Below, one piece after another: positions 1 through 10,735 of a DNA stretch of 64,000 bases (positions are counted from its first letter, which is position 1; every line of letters starts with the position of its first letter). The DNA is taken from positions 434,001 through 498,000 of the forward strand of contig CALYLX010000083.1 in assembly GCA_944990035.1 (NCBI GenBank), in the 5' to 3' direction. Below the pieces are notes generated by a model, which was not told the DNA's origin, made no database searches, and saw nothing but the letters and a program-made list of their open reading frames with translations. Origin of the DNA: Clitopilus passeckerianus. Its lineage: Eukaryota > Basidiomycota > Agaricomycetes > Agaricales > Entolomataceae. The position numbers and the translations under genes are program-made.

Positions 1-417
1 AAAACATGTGTTCTCAAGCCCAATCGTGTTCACAAGCTATCACAACTCTACCTTGTACTGGTACTGACATCGGGTGACATCGGGCAATGGAGGATGTCAA
101 ATGTGAAACATGTATTTTAAATTTAATTGACATTTCAAAGAATAATTATTTAATTATGTGGTATCTCACGTGAGCTGGATTGGAAAAACAAGATGGAAAG
201 CGGGATGGAAATCTTGCAAAAGCAGCTCTAGTGCTGCTCTTGCATACTTTAAAAAATGGTTGTGTTTTTTGACGCAGTGTTTTTTCGGAAGGTTCCAAAC
301 TCTGAAAAGCGAGATGAAAGTGAAGTCAAAAACCCATCAAAATTCCACCAAAAGCAACAGCGTGAAACACCCTATTGGCTTTGACAACAACAACATCACT
401 ATTACCTTCCATTATGA

Positions 418-969
418 ATGGATGCACTCTTAGATGGAGCCACCTATCTCATCAATGGCAAACTAGGTTCAGTTCACAGTGACACAGACGCAGGAGATGG
501 TTACGATCTGGGAGACTATGATCTTCTCATTGAAACATCTTCGGTATGCTATCATTACACCTACTAGAACCATTTACTGATATCCACCACAGATGTACCC
601 AGTAAACAACAAGATCCCCGTTTCGCCTATGGTAATCCTCGCTGGAGTGGTATGTTTCCACTCAATGATTTTTACGTTTCTCTCACTCCATATTCTTCAT
701 AGGTTGGACAGAAGTTCTCAAAAACCAGTTTCAACATCAATTTTTCTCAATACATTCTTGGAGGAAATCAAGTCTTTTCTTTCTCTGTCAACCCTCAAAC
801 GGGTAACAAATGTTTCAATAATCTCAACATTCACCACAACTCCCACTGCGCCCTTATGGGTTCTGTCACCAGTACTGCTGAAGCAAGCTTGGACGGCCTT
901 GGAAAAAGAATCTCTATTGAATTCCACAATACAGTATCAATTTCATCTCTGCTGAGAGCTCGGCTCTAA
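418..969 (+). CDS. Small three-exon protein of unknown function
   Basis: Three exons, 418-543, 593-649 and 703-969, join in phase to give about 149 codons. Both introns (544-592 and 650-702) are about 50 bp, start GTATG and end AG, as in the verified genes further right. The start is the second of two ATGs close together (414, 418). The product is Ser/Asn-rich, with a repeated Asp-Gly stretch near residues 20-33. It shows no clear signal peptide and no domain I recognise. The nearest recognisable gene is the JmjC-type gene 2.2 kb to the right. It could also be the 5' part of a longer decayed gene, since more splice-like words follow around 1145-1195. The phase agreement is the main reason to believe it. 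Confidence 0.38.
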
Positions 970-3100
970 AAACAACTCCTCGCACCAGTTCATGATCCCT
1001 CCAATAAAAAATTACCCTTACTGACGTGCATGTCATTCAGGGAAGATATCCAGATTCTTGGCTTGGCAGAACCTGCCATCCTCGCCTGACAAATCTCCAT
1101 CACCCTCCAAGGAACGAGAATGCACTCCAGTTCCCGTGAAATCGGTACATCTCTATTGCATTCCATTGCTATTGATACTAAAAATGTCCTACAGTCTTCC
1201 AGGGACAATGACGATCAGCCACTCCATAAGAAATAAAAAGGATGACAACCAAAAACTCCAGCTATCATAAGTTTGCCATCAACGATCATATCATATTGAC
1301 CCTGATAATACCATAATACAGTAGGTCCTAGAACAAGCTGATGACAAAGAAGTAGTTGAGGCTGAACCAAGGAAGACGCAAGGAGGAAGAGGTGCCCGGT
1401 CAAAGAAGACGTGAGGTGGAGATGTAAAACCGAATTCCAAGTTCTATCTTTAGATAGGACGAGGTTTGTCTGTTGAAAATCTTGGCTGTTTTTTCAGTGC
1501 ATTTTGATATTCACATGTTAAAATACTCTGGGCTTTTGCCATTTATGTATAGTTTCCTTTCATCTTGGAGTAATTTGATCCCGGCACAGCACCGAAACTT
1601 CCGGATTTAGCTTCATTCTTGCTGCTTGTTCTGAATGACTGTTGTCCTCATTCCTTTTCAGCCCCTCTGGTTTTGTGGTCAATTGATGTCTGTGCCTTCT
1701 GATATTGTAGCAGTGAATTTACGTTGGTTAACTACATTTGCATGTTGTTGACTTTAAACATTTTTCCATATGGTGTATTCCATCAATTCTCTGTCTACGT
1801 TGAGGTTTTGGGTCAAGACCCTCCTAATAACCATTGTACATATTGCAGGGACTTGCATCAAATATGACTTGTATTTACAACTTAGGTTACACTTATATTT
1901 TCATTGTGAATAACTTTGCCTTTACGGTTCATCCTCTATTGCTTCTTATGCTCAGTCCTCTCTTTCATCTTCGTCATAATCCGATTTGATAGCCTGTCGA
2001 CGACTGTCAGCTCCATAACACATTCAGATAATTGAACCTCCACTTTACCTCTTTGTCGTAATCCTTCTGTCTTGTGTCCGGCTTCTGCAACTCTGTTGTC
2101 TGTGTTCTGCATCTGTACTCTGCTCTGAATGCTCTTTTCAAGTGGTGGATCTTGTCTTGATCATTGAACATCTTGGCAAATTCCTCTTCCAACTCCATTA
2201 TCAAACTTAATCACATCACTTCTTGACCGGTTTGAAAGGGGTCATCCTGAAAATGCGGGTTTGCGATTACAGACAGTAAGCATTGATCACAGTCATGGTG
2301 TGCAATTTCTCACTTTATCTTCCATGCCAATGGGTTCCATCTCGTACGGGTACAACTGTTCAATTTCAAACCCCCTGAGCCTATATTTTACGAGTTGAAG
2401 CTCACACATTGAGGTATAGCATGTCAGGTTTACTATGTTTGCTTGTCGGAGTAGAGCTGTCAGTGATTTTCTTGTTCCATATACAGTCTTTTCTGTATAT
2501 CTCTCTGTTAGCGGTACATACAGCAATTCAAAGTTTAGATTCCAACTTGCTGTTATACGCCAAGCAGTATGAGTCTATGTCAAATCCTGCAAGTATTTCT
2601 GCTGGTGAATCGTACAACTTTAAGATTACTTGAACCCTGCGATATTGGGGTTGAACTGAGCAAATTAGTTGGGCATTGCCAATGAGGGAGTCGTAAACTT
2701 ACCCCAATAAGTTATTGTCAACTCTGTGCGATGAAACTGCACTTCTCAACCAGTCGCTGCTTTCAGTGCCTGGTGTATCTCTTGAATCCTTGATGCAGTC
2801 TTCAGACATTTCAGCTTTCAGGCCTACAAATGCAACATAAATAGTACTCACCTCCTCCACTGTTAGACCCCACACATACATATATGTCATGGTCTGAGTT
2901 CTGATTAGGTCCTCTGTCATAGTATTCCTCCAGCATCTTTCGTTGAAAGCACCTTCTTATCTATGGGAAACCAAGCAAGAACCACAAATTTGAGGCAGAA
3001 AGTCTTCAAGATGTTTTGGGTACTCTTTGTCGATCCTGCACGATTCAAGATGCGGTGAAATTGTGAATTCTATCTCATTCTAACGTTACTTATTGGTGAA
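970..3100. other. No recognisable gene
   Basis: Only short frames broken by stops occur on both strands. I saw no domain signature, no long repeat and no RNA gene. The stretch near 1990-2210 is T/C-rich. It may be intergenic or decayed coding sequence. Confidence 0.3.
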
Positions 3101-3140
3101 TAGATTTATCTATACTAGCGGACAGCAATTTCAGTGTTTG

Positions 3141-4238
3141 CCAGCGAGAGGGTTGTGTGATGGACATTTTGAACAGCCATCGTCGAGGCGGAAGAAATTT
3201 CAATGGACTCGACTTTCGTCGTTCCTTCGATTGGGACTCTGATCAGAAGAAAAAACTGGAGACCGACATGATCTCCTGGGCGGAGACTGAGCACCAGGTG
3301 CTGTGTCCTATCACTCATAACTTCCCCATAACTGACATGAGGTGGGCCTTTGTTGCTACTTCGGATTGCTATTCGCACATCCACATCGACTCTTCTGGAT
3401 TTGCTACATGTATCGAGTGTCTTACCGGAAAGAAGGATTGGTTCGTGGGCACTCCGTTGGAAGGAGAAGGTTACAATGCCTTTTCCTCCCTTGGCACCTT
3501 TACTAGCAATTACAACTTCCAAAGCATCAATGACAGCCACTTTCATTGGGAGAAATTGACACTGGACTCAATGACATTGTTGTAAGTCGGGTTAACAGAG
3601 TGCTCTGGATTAAGGTTAATTCTTTTGGCAGTTTCCAGCGCCCAGGAACTCCTCATATTGTTTTTACACCGGAGGCATCGCTTGTGCAAGGGCAATTCTT
3701 CTATTCGACCTCAACTCTTCATGAGTCAATCACAGCGTACTATCACGAGTGCATACAGCACTCAATTGTCACGAATATGGAGCACCAGGAAGCATCAGTA
3801 ATCATTCTCAGCAGGATTCTGGTGATGTATAATTCTCATTTTGTCTGGGGTAAGAGGTTAGACTGCTTCAGTTACAGTCCAAGCTAGTGATTGGCAGATG
3901 ACGACGTTGTCAATCTGAGCCACCTTCCCAACCTATCAACATTTGAGAGTATATTTGATGTCCTTACGCTCTGCGCCTTCTTTGAAGTTTCCAATGCACT
4001 GATGAAGTAGAGTTCTGATGACTCAGCTAACATCCGTCTCAGGCATTTCCTCATTTGCAGCCGGAAGCATGTTCAAGAGTTGGTGGCATGGATTAGCCAC
4101 AGGTATGCGTTTATTCAAGACATAGAGACCATCAACTATTTTGAAGACATCAAAAGTGGGGTGTCTTCTCTATTGATATCGGCAACTTTCAGACAAGTAT
4201 CGAGGGGACGGTATCAATACTTCAACTTCAACGCTTAA
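3141..4238 (+). CDS. JmjC-type (cupin) protein of an expanded agaricomycete family, 5' end unclear
   Basis: Exons are about 3141-3581, 3632-3849, 3898-4006, 4043-4102 and 4193-4238. Their junctions agree in phase and the introns are mostly about 36-90 bp. The first exon carries an HxD pair (HIHID) followed by a Gly-Phe-Ala-Thr stretch. The second carries the block RPGTPHIVFTPEAS with the distal His and then FYSTSTL. This is the usual JmjC arrangement of two His and one Asp for Fe(II), and it matches a large mushroom family of uncharacterised JmjC-like proteins. Family members usually have a longer N-terminus, so upstream exons before 3141 are likely. The last exon is uncertain: an alternative frame stays open to about 4452 with a plausible C-terminal segment. 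It may be an intact, truncated or recently decayed copy. Demethylase or hydroxylase activity is not implied. Confidence 0.5.
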
Positions 4239-4452
4239 AATTCTCCGCCAATCTTTCAAGGACTTGCAGCCTGCCAGTCAGCTCTTCGAGGTAAATCTGA
4301 AGAACAAGGACATCCCTCAAATGTTTGCATGGACTGGCCCGCCTACCGTTGTCGAGCCGAAGTTGGATATGGGAAAGTTCATTCACCGTAAGTTCCATCT
4401 CACTTCTTTGCTGGTTGCTTATAATTTTCTAACTCCTTTCAAGCACCTATAG

Positions 4453-5268
4453 AAGGGCTCAATGTGGATGATACGGAGAAGATTTGGACCTCGGTGCGTA
4501 GTCCTTTATGCCCCAATACGAGTTCATACAGCGATCTAACACTTTGATAGTCAGCACTTTCCTCTATGCAGCCGTCTTTTTGTTCTGCCGTTATTATTTA
4601 CCCCCAAACACCATCATAGTATCTTCTTAGCTTGCATACATACCCACCTTTCTGTGATTGTTTTCTTGTATTGTATACCATACCACATAAATTGTATTAG
4701 TTTATTTGGCTGAATTTTCATTAGATAGCCCTTGACAATACAAGTGATAAAGGCCTTAACTTGTTATGATAAAAAGCCAAAAACCCCTTGCTGATCAATA
4801 TTTCCTAGCATACAATGGCTGCCCCAAGTCCGATATTTTTGACCCGAACAGCTTCATGGCAATTCGGCATTTTCACCGAATTGTCAAAGTGATCATGTGA
4901 CCCATTTTTTGTAAAACTGGACATGTGACCTCTCTTTTGTTCTTTCTTGGACCCTGGCACCACCGATCATTAGTTATAAAGGTTCCAAGGCCGGCTTGGC
5001 TTATTTACCATCTTGATTGCTTCTTCCTTGCCTTTATGTCAACCCAAGTGAGCTTCGTGTATCTTGTAGATTCATCTTCTTATTGATTTAGCAGGTTTAT
5101 CTAGCTTTGTTTTCTGTTACAACCTGCTACCTCCTATAGCTTACAGCTATTGCTGGATCAAACAGAGGAAGCCATAACATTGCCCCAAGCAGTGTCTCTG
5201 AATATCGGACTCATATATTTGTCTCTGTTTGTCTCACATTATTATATGCTGCCATTTTCTTTTGCCCT
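4453..5268. other. AT-rich stretch without a recognisable gene, left flank of the copia element
   Basis: No coding signature is visible. If the neighbouring copia element had simply inserted into the truncated copia copy, the rest of that copy would lie here. I see no copia-like coding on either strand. Confidence 0.35.
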
Positions 5269-5272
5269 TGTA

Positions 5273-5642
5273 TCGAGCAAGCATGCCTTCCAGCGAGGGA
5301 AGTTGCAGACGACCCTTACCTTGAGCTAGGTGTGGGCTTGTGAGGTGAGAGCGAACTATGTAATAAGACTGGGTAAGTCTCCAATGTATTGAGGTAAAGT
5401 ACATAGGTTTATATACATATAGAGAGCGTGCACAGACCATGTATATGTAAGCATATCTAGAATGTTCTGTGCTAAATATAGTACGGAAGTGACACGGAAT
5501 GAGTCATATGTAGTCATGAAGTATCACGTGAGTTGCCATGAGGCGTATTCGTAAGAAGACATCATAATGGTGCAATATGGCGCAATACTAATCATGTGAT
5601 GTCACGTGATTAGTCACGTGAGTGGTACGTGTCAATTCAACA
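5273..5642 (-). repeat. 3' LTR of the copia element
   Basis: 370 bp, repeated at 10736-11105 with three substitutions (near 5496, 5523 and 5630). The right end reads CAACA, i.e. TGTTG on the element strand. The left end reads TGTATCGAGC where the other copy reads TGTCGAGC, so this terminus is slightly altered. It contains three TCACGTGA palindromes (5524, 5602, 5614) and one TGAGTCA (5500). Confidence 0.93.
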
Positions 5643-5655
5643 CACCCCCTCAAAG
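5643..5655 (-). other. Polypurine tract of the copia element
   Basis: Directly inside the 3' LTR the element strand reads TTTGAGGGGGTG before TGTTGAAT. This purine run is in the position used to prime plus-strand synthesis in LTR elements. Confidence 0.7.
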
Positions 5656-5660
5656 ACCAC

Positions 5661-8600
5661 CTATTGTGTGTCTTTGTCCTTAGACGAGTAAAACTCAAGT
5701 CCAAGTTGCGATCTGAACTGCATAAATTTGATACGTTCCAAATTCTTGGTCAGCATGTCAGCAGTGTTCTCGCTTCCAGGTACAAAGTATAACTCTATGA
5801 CACCGTTTTCAACACATTCGCGGGCGTAGTGATAGCGAATATCAATGTGTTTAGTCCGGCGTTCCTGGACAGGATTTGATCCGATAAAGATCGATCCCTG
5901 ATTATCACCGATAACCATAGTTGGTTCAGTTTCAGGTAGACCTATTTCGGAAAGAAGTGACCGAAGCCAAGTGACTTGTCGAACACCTTGAATGTGCCAT
6001 CCTTCTAATGCGGCTAGCGCAAATAAGGTCCGGACGGTTTCAAAGCGTACGACTGGGGAAAAAATCTCATCGAAATCTATGCCCTCAATCTGTGAGAAGC
6101 CTTTGGCAACAAGCCTAGCCTTTTTGCGACCATCAGATTTGATGTCAAATACCCAGCGGTTTTTGACAATCTTTCGGCCTTTAGGTGGATCAACTAGCTC
6201 ATACACGTCACGTTCACGGAGCGCCTCAAGCTCCTGTTGACATGCATTATGCCATTCCTTTTGCTCCGCTTTTGGCAGTCGAGCAATATCGCGGAATTGC
6301 ATTTCGCGAATGTTGGGTAGTCTAGGTGTAGAACTATCCGATAGAAGTGCATGGAAATACGGTGGAGTATACTCATCAGCTGGCATAGCCAGGTCTGCCT
6401 GATGGAGTAAATATTGTATCAATGGCACACCCCCTTCCTTGCACAATTTCTGTGCCCAAGCAAGATCAGCATCAGTATCTTCACGAGGCCGTTTAGGCGG
6501 ATGTGGCAACTGTTGTTCAGGCACAACGCCTTGCATGCGATCCTCAACCTGGTCTCCTGATGGTTGATCGTCATCATTCTCTGGCTGTTCGCTAGTATTG
6601 GAGGTTATGATCCCTTCCATCGTGTCAGTAGGCTGGAATTGTGCCTCACGTTGGTCATAATCGGGCTGTGGTATCTGTCTGGCGCGCCCAGGCATCTCTC
6701 CTACGGTCTTTTTCCAATATCTGTCCATGAGAATGTCCCTTTGTATTTCGGAGGGAAGACGATTTTCTCCATATACATTGCTAGGTTTCCTGGTAATGGT
6801 ACGTATCCTTTGGGGATAGTGGCGCAATGGTATGCCACGAGGCAATTGCGGGCCAGTATTATTTTCAAATTGAGCACGATCAGGAAGTGACCGCCAATTT
6901 TCCATGTCAACTCGACGAAGTCGGAATTTCGATGGATCAATTTGATATGATTCTTGTCCTTGATTGGACTGATCATTAGGATACGCGGAACTCTGATCTG
7001 CTGGTGTTGGGTCATCAGCATAGAAGTCATTGAAGTCTTCCTCAGGTTCCTCTTCCACAGTAGGCACTTTGCCTTTACCCTTGTCCGATTTAGGTTTCGG
7101 AGTGGAAGGTGGAGAAGGAGAAGGGGTCCGGTTGTGATCAGAAGCATGATCATCTTGACGATGATTTGGTGGTGTAGAACCATCATTATCATCATCACCG
7201 GATTCCGAAGGAATTTGTTGATCTGGAACATAATGTTCCGGGTCTTGCATCATAGGTTTATCACCTACACGTGTGATGCCACGATTCTTGTGTTCAGGAC
7301 ACTTTGGGAATAGTGTTTCGTCAAATAGTGCTGTCGTTCCAACAAATATTGTGTTGTTGTGAAGTCGCATGAATTTGTGCGCCTTCATACCTGGTTCTGT
7401 ACCAAGGTACAACATGAGTTCCGATTTCGGAGCAAGTTTGTTGGCTCGTTTGTCCTCAGGGAGGTAAACGTAAGCACCACAACCAAATACACGGAGGTGA
7501 GAAATGTCTGGTTTCTCTTTATAGATAACCTCGTGGGGTGTTTTCCAATCGATTCTTCGAATTGGAGTTCGGTTGTATAGATGAGCACTATGTGCCACAG
7601 AAAATTCCCACCACATGTTAGGCAGGCACGCATCGTGATGCATAGCCATAGCTTTATCCATGATTGTGCGGTTAAAGCGCTCTGCACGGCCATTTTGTTG
7701 AGGCGTGTGCGGTGCACTCTTGTGAATCTGAATGCCACGTTGTCTCAGTGCATTCTCAAACTTGGTGAATTCACCCCCTCCATCAATACGCCAAGTTTTG
7801 ATCTTAGCTCCAAATTGGGTATTAACCATGGCAGAGAAGTCTTCCATAGCCTTGACAGCTTCTGATTTTTTATGTAGAAACGTCACCCATCCGTGGGAGG
7901 AGTTATCATCCAAGAAGGAGATAAAGTATTTGTATTTGTGATATGACATCACAGGGAATTCCTTGAGATCAGAATGAATCATCTCGAAGGGTTCCTTTGC
8001 ACGAGATTCAGATGGCGGGAAAGACTTTGAAGGCATTTTCCCTTGTGCATATCCTTGGCAAATCAGATTCTCTTTTGGGAATTCAATGTTCTGCGGACCT
8101 TTCCGTGTATGTACCTGACTACGGCGTAAAACCTCCTTAGACGGATGTCCGAGGCGTTTATGCCACAAGTCGTACGTGGCTGCAAACACGCATAATGCAG
8201 CGACCATCTTCTTTGCAGAAGTGATCTTGGTATCTAACCAATAAAGGTTATCACCAGGAATGTGTGGTTTACACACTATCTCCGCACGATTCTTATTTCG
8301 AGAATAGAATGTCATCGTGGAAGATGAAGCCCTAAGAAGGAGTTTCTCCTTCTGTAAGAATTCTCCCATAGCGAGTAATTGCGTGGAGAGCTCAGGGAAG
8401 TAATAGACTGGAAATAGACGTGTAGTCACTTCAACAGTCTTGTCGGTTCCGGGTCTCACAAATGAATGATCGATGAACACAGTTCCTCGACCCCTTATGG
8501 AAACTTGACCGCTTGCGGTTATAACATTTCCAAAGTCACCTTCTTCGTAGTCGGTGAAGTCATTGAGATTATTCGTAAAATGATACGAAGGACTGGAATC

Positions 8601-10496
8601 CATGATCCATGATGCGGATCCGTCATCTGGTCTCTTTCCCTTACACTTGTTGCAGTTAATTGCATGATTCATAAATTTTTGTGATGTGTTAGTCACAGAT
8701 CCTAGTGCTGGCATACATGTCATAGTAGAAGTGAGGGTATCCCCGAATGCATATGTATCGTGTATAGTAAAGTCCGTAGAGTTTGTGCGTGGAATTAATC
8801 GTCGCCGAAGAGCTCGCTGGAACTTTCTATCAGCATTTGATCTTGAATCAAAAGTGCAAGGTACTTGCCTGTCAAGAGGACTGGTTTGGTCATTGGCGGC
8901 CATCTCCGCATCCCAATCCATCTCCATGTGACCATCTTGACGCTGATCTTCCTGATCCGATTCTCCGCCGAGAGATATTTCGTCGTCGTCGCAATGTGTA
9001 CGTTTAGTAGGGCGGGGAGAAGGGGGAAGATCAACAACTTCCTCAATCTGCGCAGATGATGTGGGAGTTTCCTCCGAAGTAGAAGACTGCGCTACAGTCT
9101 TCTTGGCACGTGTACGAGGGTCATTGGTCTTGCCACATGTATGCTTGACTGGTCCTTCGACCTCTGGATTAGTCCAGCAGCCACACCTAAGTTGGCAAGT
9201 CAGCTCCGCAATTCGCTTGGCATGATCGGGATGATCGCACGTGTTATTATCACATTCAAGCAGATGCGGCCATGGGCATCCAGCCTTAAGAGTCGCAGCA
9301 TAGTCCTTTTGGACACCGTCAATGATGGGTCTGCTGTCCCATTTCCCTGGGAGAGCACCTACATCAATGTTGTAGTCGTGGATACCGCAGGCACGAAGGA
9401 GTTCTCGATCAGAGAATGATTGCTCCTTGTGGAACATCGCCATTAAGGGGCGAAGGTAGCGGGGCTCAACAGGCATGGACATGTGTTCCAAGAAAACCTT
9501 GGCTTGCATGTAGCGTGGATCCTGTTGATCGCCAGATTGGCCTGGGCCAGTCCACGATGCAGGGGTGGAGATGCGCTCAGAGAGCGTGACTCCAAGACGG
9601 TTGATAAGTGCGACCTTAGCGGTCGTGGAGGCAGGAGGTGGAGGTGGAGTAACCGGTGGAGCCACCATTGCCATAGAGGCAAAAATGGTGGCTGCCTCAG
9701 CCTGATGGGCGTGGCCTTCTTGCTTCTTCTTCTGCGGGCGCCGATTATTCTTGGTCTTCTTTTGGGAAGGACCAGAGTTCGAAGATCCGCCTTGCGGCTG
9801 TGATTGCTGCTGGTTTTGACCCTTTTTGTGCTTAGGGTCAGCACCTTTGCGTTTGACAGCAGAGATCTTGTTGGCAACAACGTGGTTGCCAGAGCGGCGT
9901 TCAAATTCGGCAATGATGGATGATCTGATGTTGGGGAAGCTTAAGTCTGCGACGGTCGTATTAGGACCGGAGAGCGAAAGGGCTGCAACGCTATCCCATT
10001 TCTGGGGGATTGCAGCAATCAGAATCATTGCTTTGACGAATTCGGGCAGAGAAGAACCATTTGCAGCGAGGCGTTCAAAGATAAGGTTTAAGGCAGCGAT
10101 TTCAGAAGTGGGATTAGCGTTCCCAGAAAGCTTAAAAGTGATGGCTTTCTTGAAATCAGCAAAGATGATGGAAGGTCCAGGGCTGTCGTAGTTCGTGACA
10201 AGATTGTCCCAAGTGGCAGCCGAGTCAGCGCCAATGTTGGCTTGGGACATTGCATTACTCATGCGAAGTGTCATGATACCCTGGGCCTGATCATTCTTAT
10301 CATGCCAAGACCGAATTTCTTTGAGTTCGTCTGTAGTAGGTGCCTGAGGGTTGGCAGGCGTGGGAAGCGGATAGTGACCGCCAACGATTTGCCAGAGCCC
10401 TTGGGACTGCAAGTAGGCTTTCATCTTTGTTTGGAAGATGATCCAGTTACTACCATCAAAGGTAGGGACGAGTGACGTCATGTTTGATGAAGACAT
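5661..10496 (-). CDS. Copia Gag-Pol polyprotein, in-frame deletion of the RT core
   Basis: One uninterrupted frame of 1,611 codons. Residues 1-210 are a UBN2-type Gag (starts MSSSNMTSLVPTFDGSNWI). About 215-290 is basic and Gln/Pro-rich. About 300-460 is a Cys/His-rich segment where a CCHC knuckle is usually found. The protease motif is around 630-650 with D633. The GAG-pre-integrase finger has H779, H784 and C813, but Y816 where the second Cys is expected. Integrase acidic residues are D843, D905 and E939. RT begins at about 1446 (NRWVFDIKSDGRKKARLVAKGF) and breaks off after WHIQ at 1503. The next residues (GVRQVTWLRSLL) already belong to RNase H, followed by the IGDNQGS and KHIDIRYH blocks. 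The fingers and palm with the YVDD box, several hundred residues, are missing with no frameshift. It is translated from one mRNA like other copia elements; Gag and integrase functions could persist. Confidence 0.93.
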   Translation of the reverse strand: MSSSNMTSLVPTFDGSNWIIFQTKMKAYLQSQGLWQIVGGHYPLPTPANPQAPTTDELKEIRSWHDKNDQAQGIMTLRMSNAMSQANIGADSAATWDNLVTNYDSPGPSIIFADFKKAITFKLSGNANPTSEIAALNLIFERLAANGSSLPEFVKAMILIAAIPQKWDSVAALSLSGPNTTVADLSFPNIRSSIIAEFERRSGNHVVANKISAVKRKGADPKHKKGQNQQQSQPQGGSSNSGPSQKKTKNNRRPQKKKQEGHAHQAEAATIFASMAMVAPPVTPPPPPASTTAKVALINRLGVTLSERISTPASWTGPGQSGDQQDPRYMQAKVFLEHMSMPVEPRYLRPLMAMFHKEQSFSDRELLRACGIHDYNIDVGALPGKWDSRPIIDGVQKDYAATLKAGCPWPHLLECDNNTCDHPDHAKRIAELTCQLRCGCWTNPEVEGPVKHTCGKTNDPRTRAKKTVAQSSTSEETPTSSAQIEEVVDLPPSPRPTKRTHCDDDEISLGGESDQEDQRQDGHMEMDWDAEMAANDQTSPLDRQVPCTFDSRSNADRKFQRALRRRLIPRTNSTDFTIHDTYAFGDTLTSTMTCMPALGSVTNTSQKFMNHAINCNKCKGKRPDDGSASWIMDSSPSYHFTNNLNDFTDYEEGDFGNVITASGQVSIRGRGTVFIDHSFVRPGTDKTVEVTTRLFPVYYFPELSTQLLAMGEFLQKEKLLLRASSSTMTFYSRNKNRAEIVCKPHIPGDNLYWLDTKITSAKKMVAALCVFAATYDLWHKRLGHPSKEVLRRSQVHTRKGPQNIEFPKENLICQGYAQGKMPSKSFPPSESRAKEPFEMIHSDLKEFPVMSYHKYKYFISFLDDNSSHGWVTFLHKKSEAVKAMEDFSAMVNTQFGAKIKTWRIDGGGEFTKFENALRQRGIQIHKSAPHTPQQNGRAERFNRTIMDKAMAMHHDACLPNMWWEFSVAHSAHLYNRTPIRRIDWKTPHEVIYKEKPDISHLRVFGCGAYVYLPEDKRANKLAPKSELMLYLGTEPGMKAHKFMRLHNNTIFVGTTALFDETLFPKCPEHKNRGITRVGDKPMMQDPEHYVPDQQIPSESGDDDNDGSTPPNHRQDDHASDHNRTPSPSPPSTPKPKSDKGKGKVPTVEEEPEEDFNDFYADDPTPADQSSAYPNDQSNQGQESYQIDPSKFRLRRVDMENWRSLPDRAQFENNTGPQLPRGIPLRHYPQRIRTITRKPSNVYGENRLPSEIQRDILMDRYWKKTVGEMPGRARQIPQPDYDQREAQFQPTDTMEGIITSNTSEQPENDDDQPSGDQVEDRMQGVVPEQQLPHPPKRPREDTDADLAWAQKLCKEGGVPLIQYLLHQADLAMPADEYTPPYFHALLSDSSTPRLPNIREMQFRDIARLPKAEQKEWHNACQQELEALRERDVYELVDPPKGRKIVKNRWVFDIKSDGRKKARLVAKGFSQIEGIDFDEIFSPVVRFETVRTLFALAALEGWHIQGVRQVTWLRSLLSEIGLPETEPTMVIGDNQGSIFIGSNPVQERRTKHIDIRYHYARECVENGVIELYFVPGSENTADMLTKNLERIKFMQFRSQLGLEFYSSKDKDTQ

Positions 10497-10721
10497 TGAT
10501 CTAGATCAAACAAAAGAAGTCAGCATCAGTTGAGACACATGTAACAGTGATGACACTGCTGTGCTCAACGAGCTATGAACCTCCATACCAGATGGTATTG
10601 AGATACTTCCTGAGTTGTCGTAGATCCAACCCTTGAGGTTGATCTGAATGACGAGCTCAGAGGTCTAGAACCGATCCGCAATGTCGAGCACATCCGTGAG
10701 GATAGCTACAGACAGCGATCA
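10497..10721 (-). other. Copia leader between primer-binding site and gag
   Basis: About 225 bp between the primer-binding site and the gag ATG. This is the usual place for packaging and dimerisation signals; no specific motif was identified. Confidence 0.45.
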
Positions 10722-10733
10722 GGGCCCATAACC
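10722..10733 (-). other. Primer-binding site, initiator-Met half-tRNA type
   Basis: The plus strand reads GGGCCCATAACC immediately inside the 5' LTR. This word is the anticodon stem-loop of eukaryotic initiator tRNA-Met (anticodon CAT in the middle). Drosophila copia is known to prime from such an internal tRNA-iMet fragment rather than the tRNA 3' end. The second copia element has the same 12-mer in the same place. Confidence 0.75.
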
Positions 10734-10735
10734 TG

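Noticed and set aside
5234..5440. 68-codon minus-strand frame inside the copia LTR, repeated at 10706-10903
   Set aside because: It exists only because both LTRs are copies of each other; it has no protein signature and crosses regulatory LTR sequence.
6564..10475. Many plus-strand and other-frame open stretches across the copia element
   Set aside because: They are shadows of the 1,611-codon minus-strand frame, with no domain of their own.
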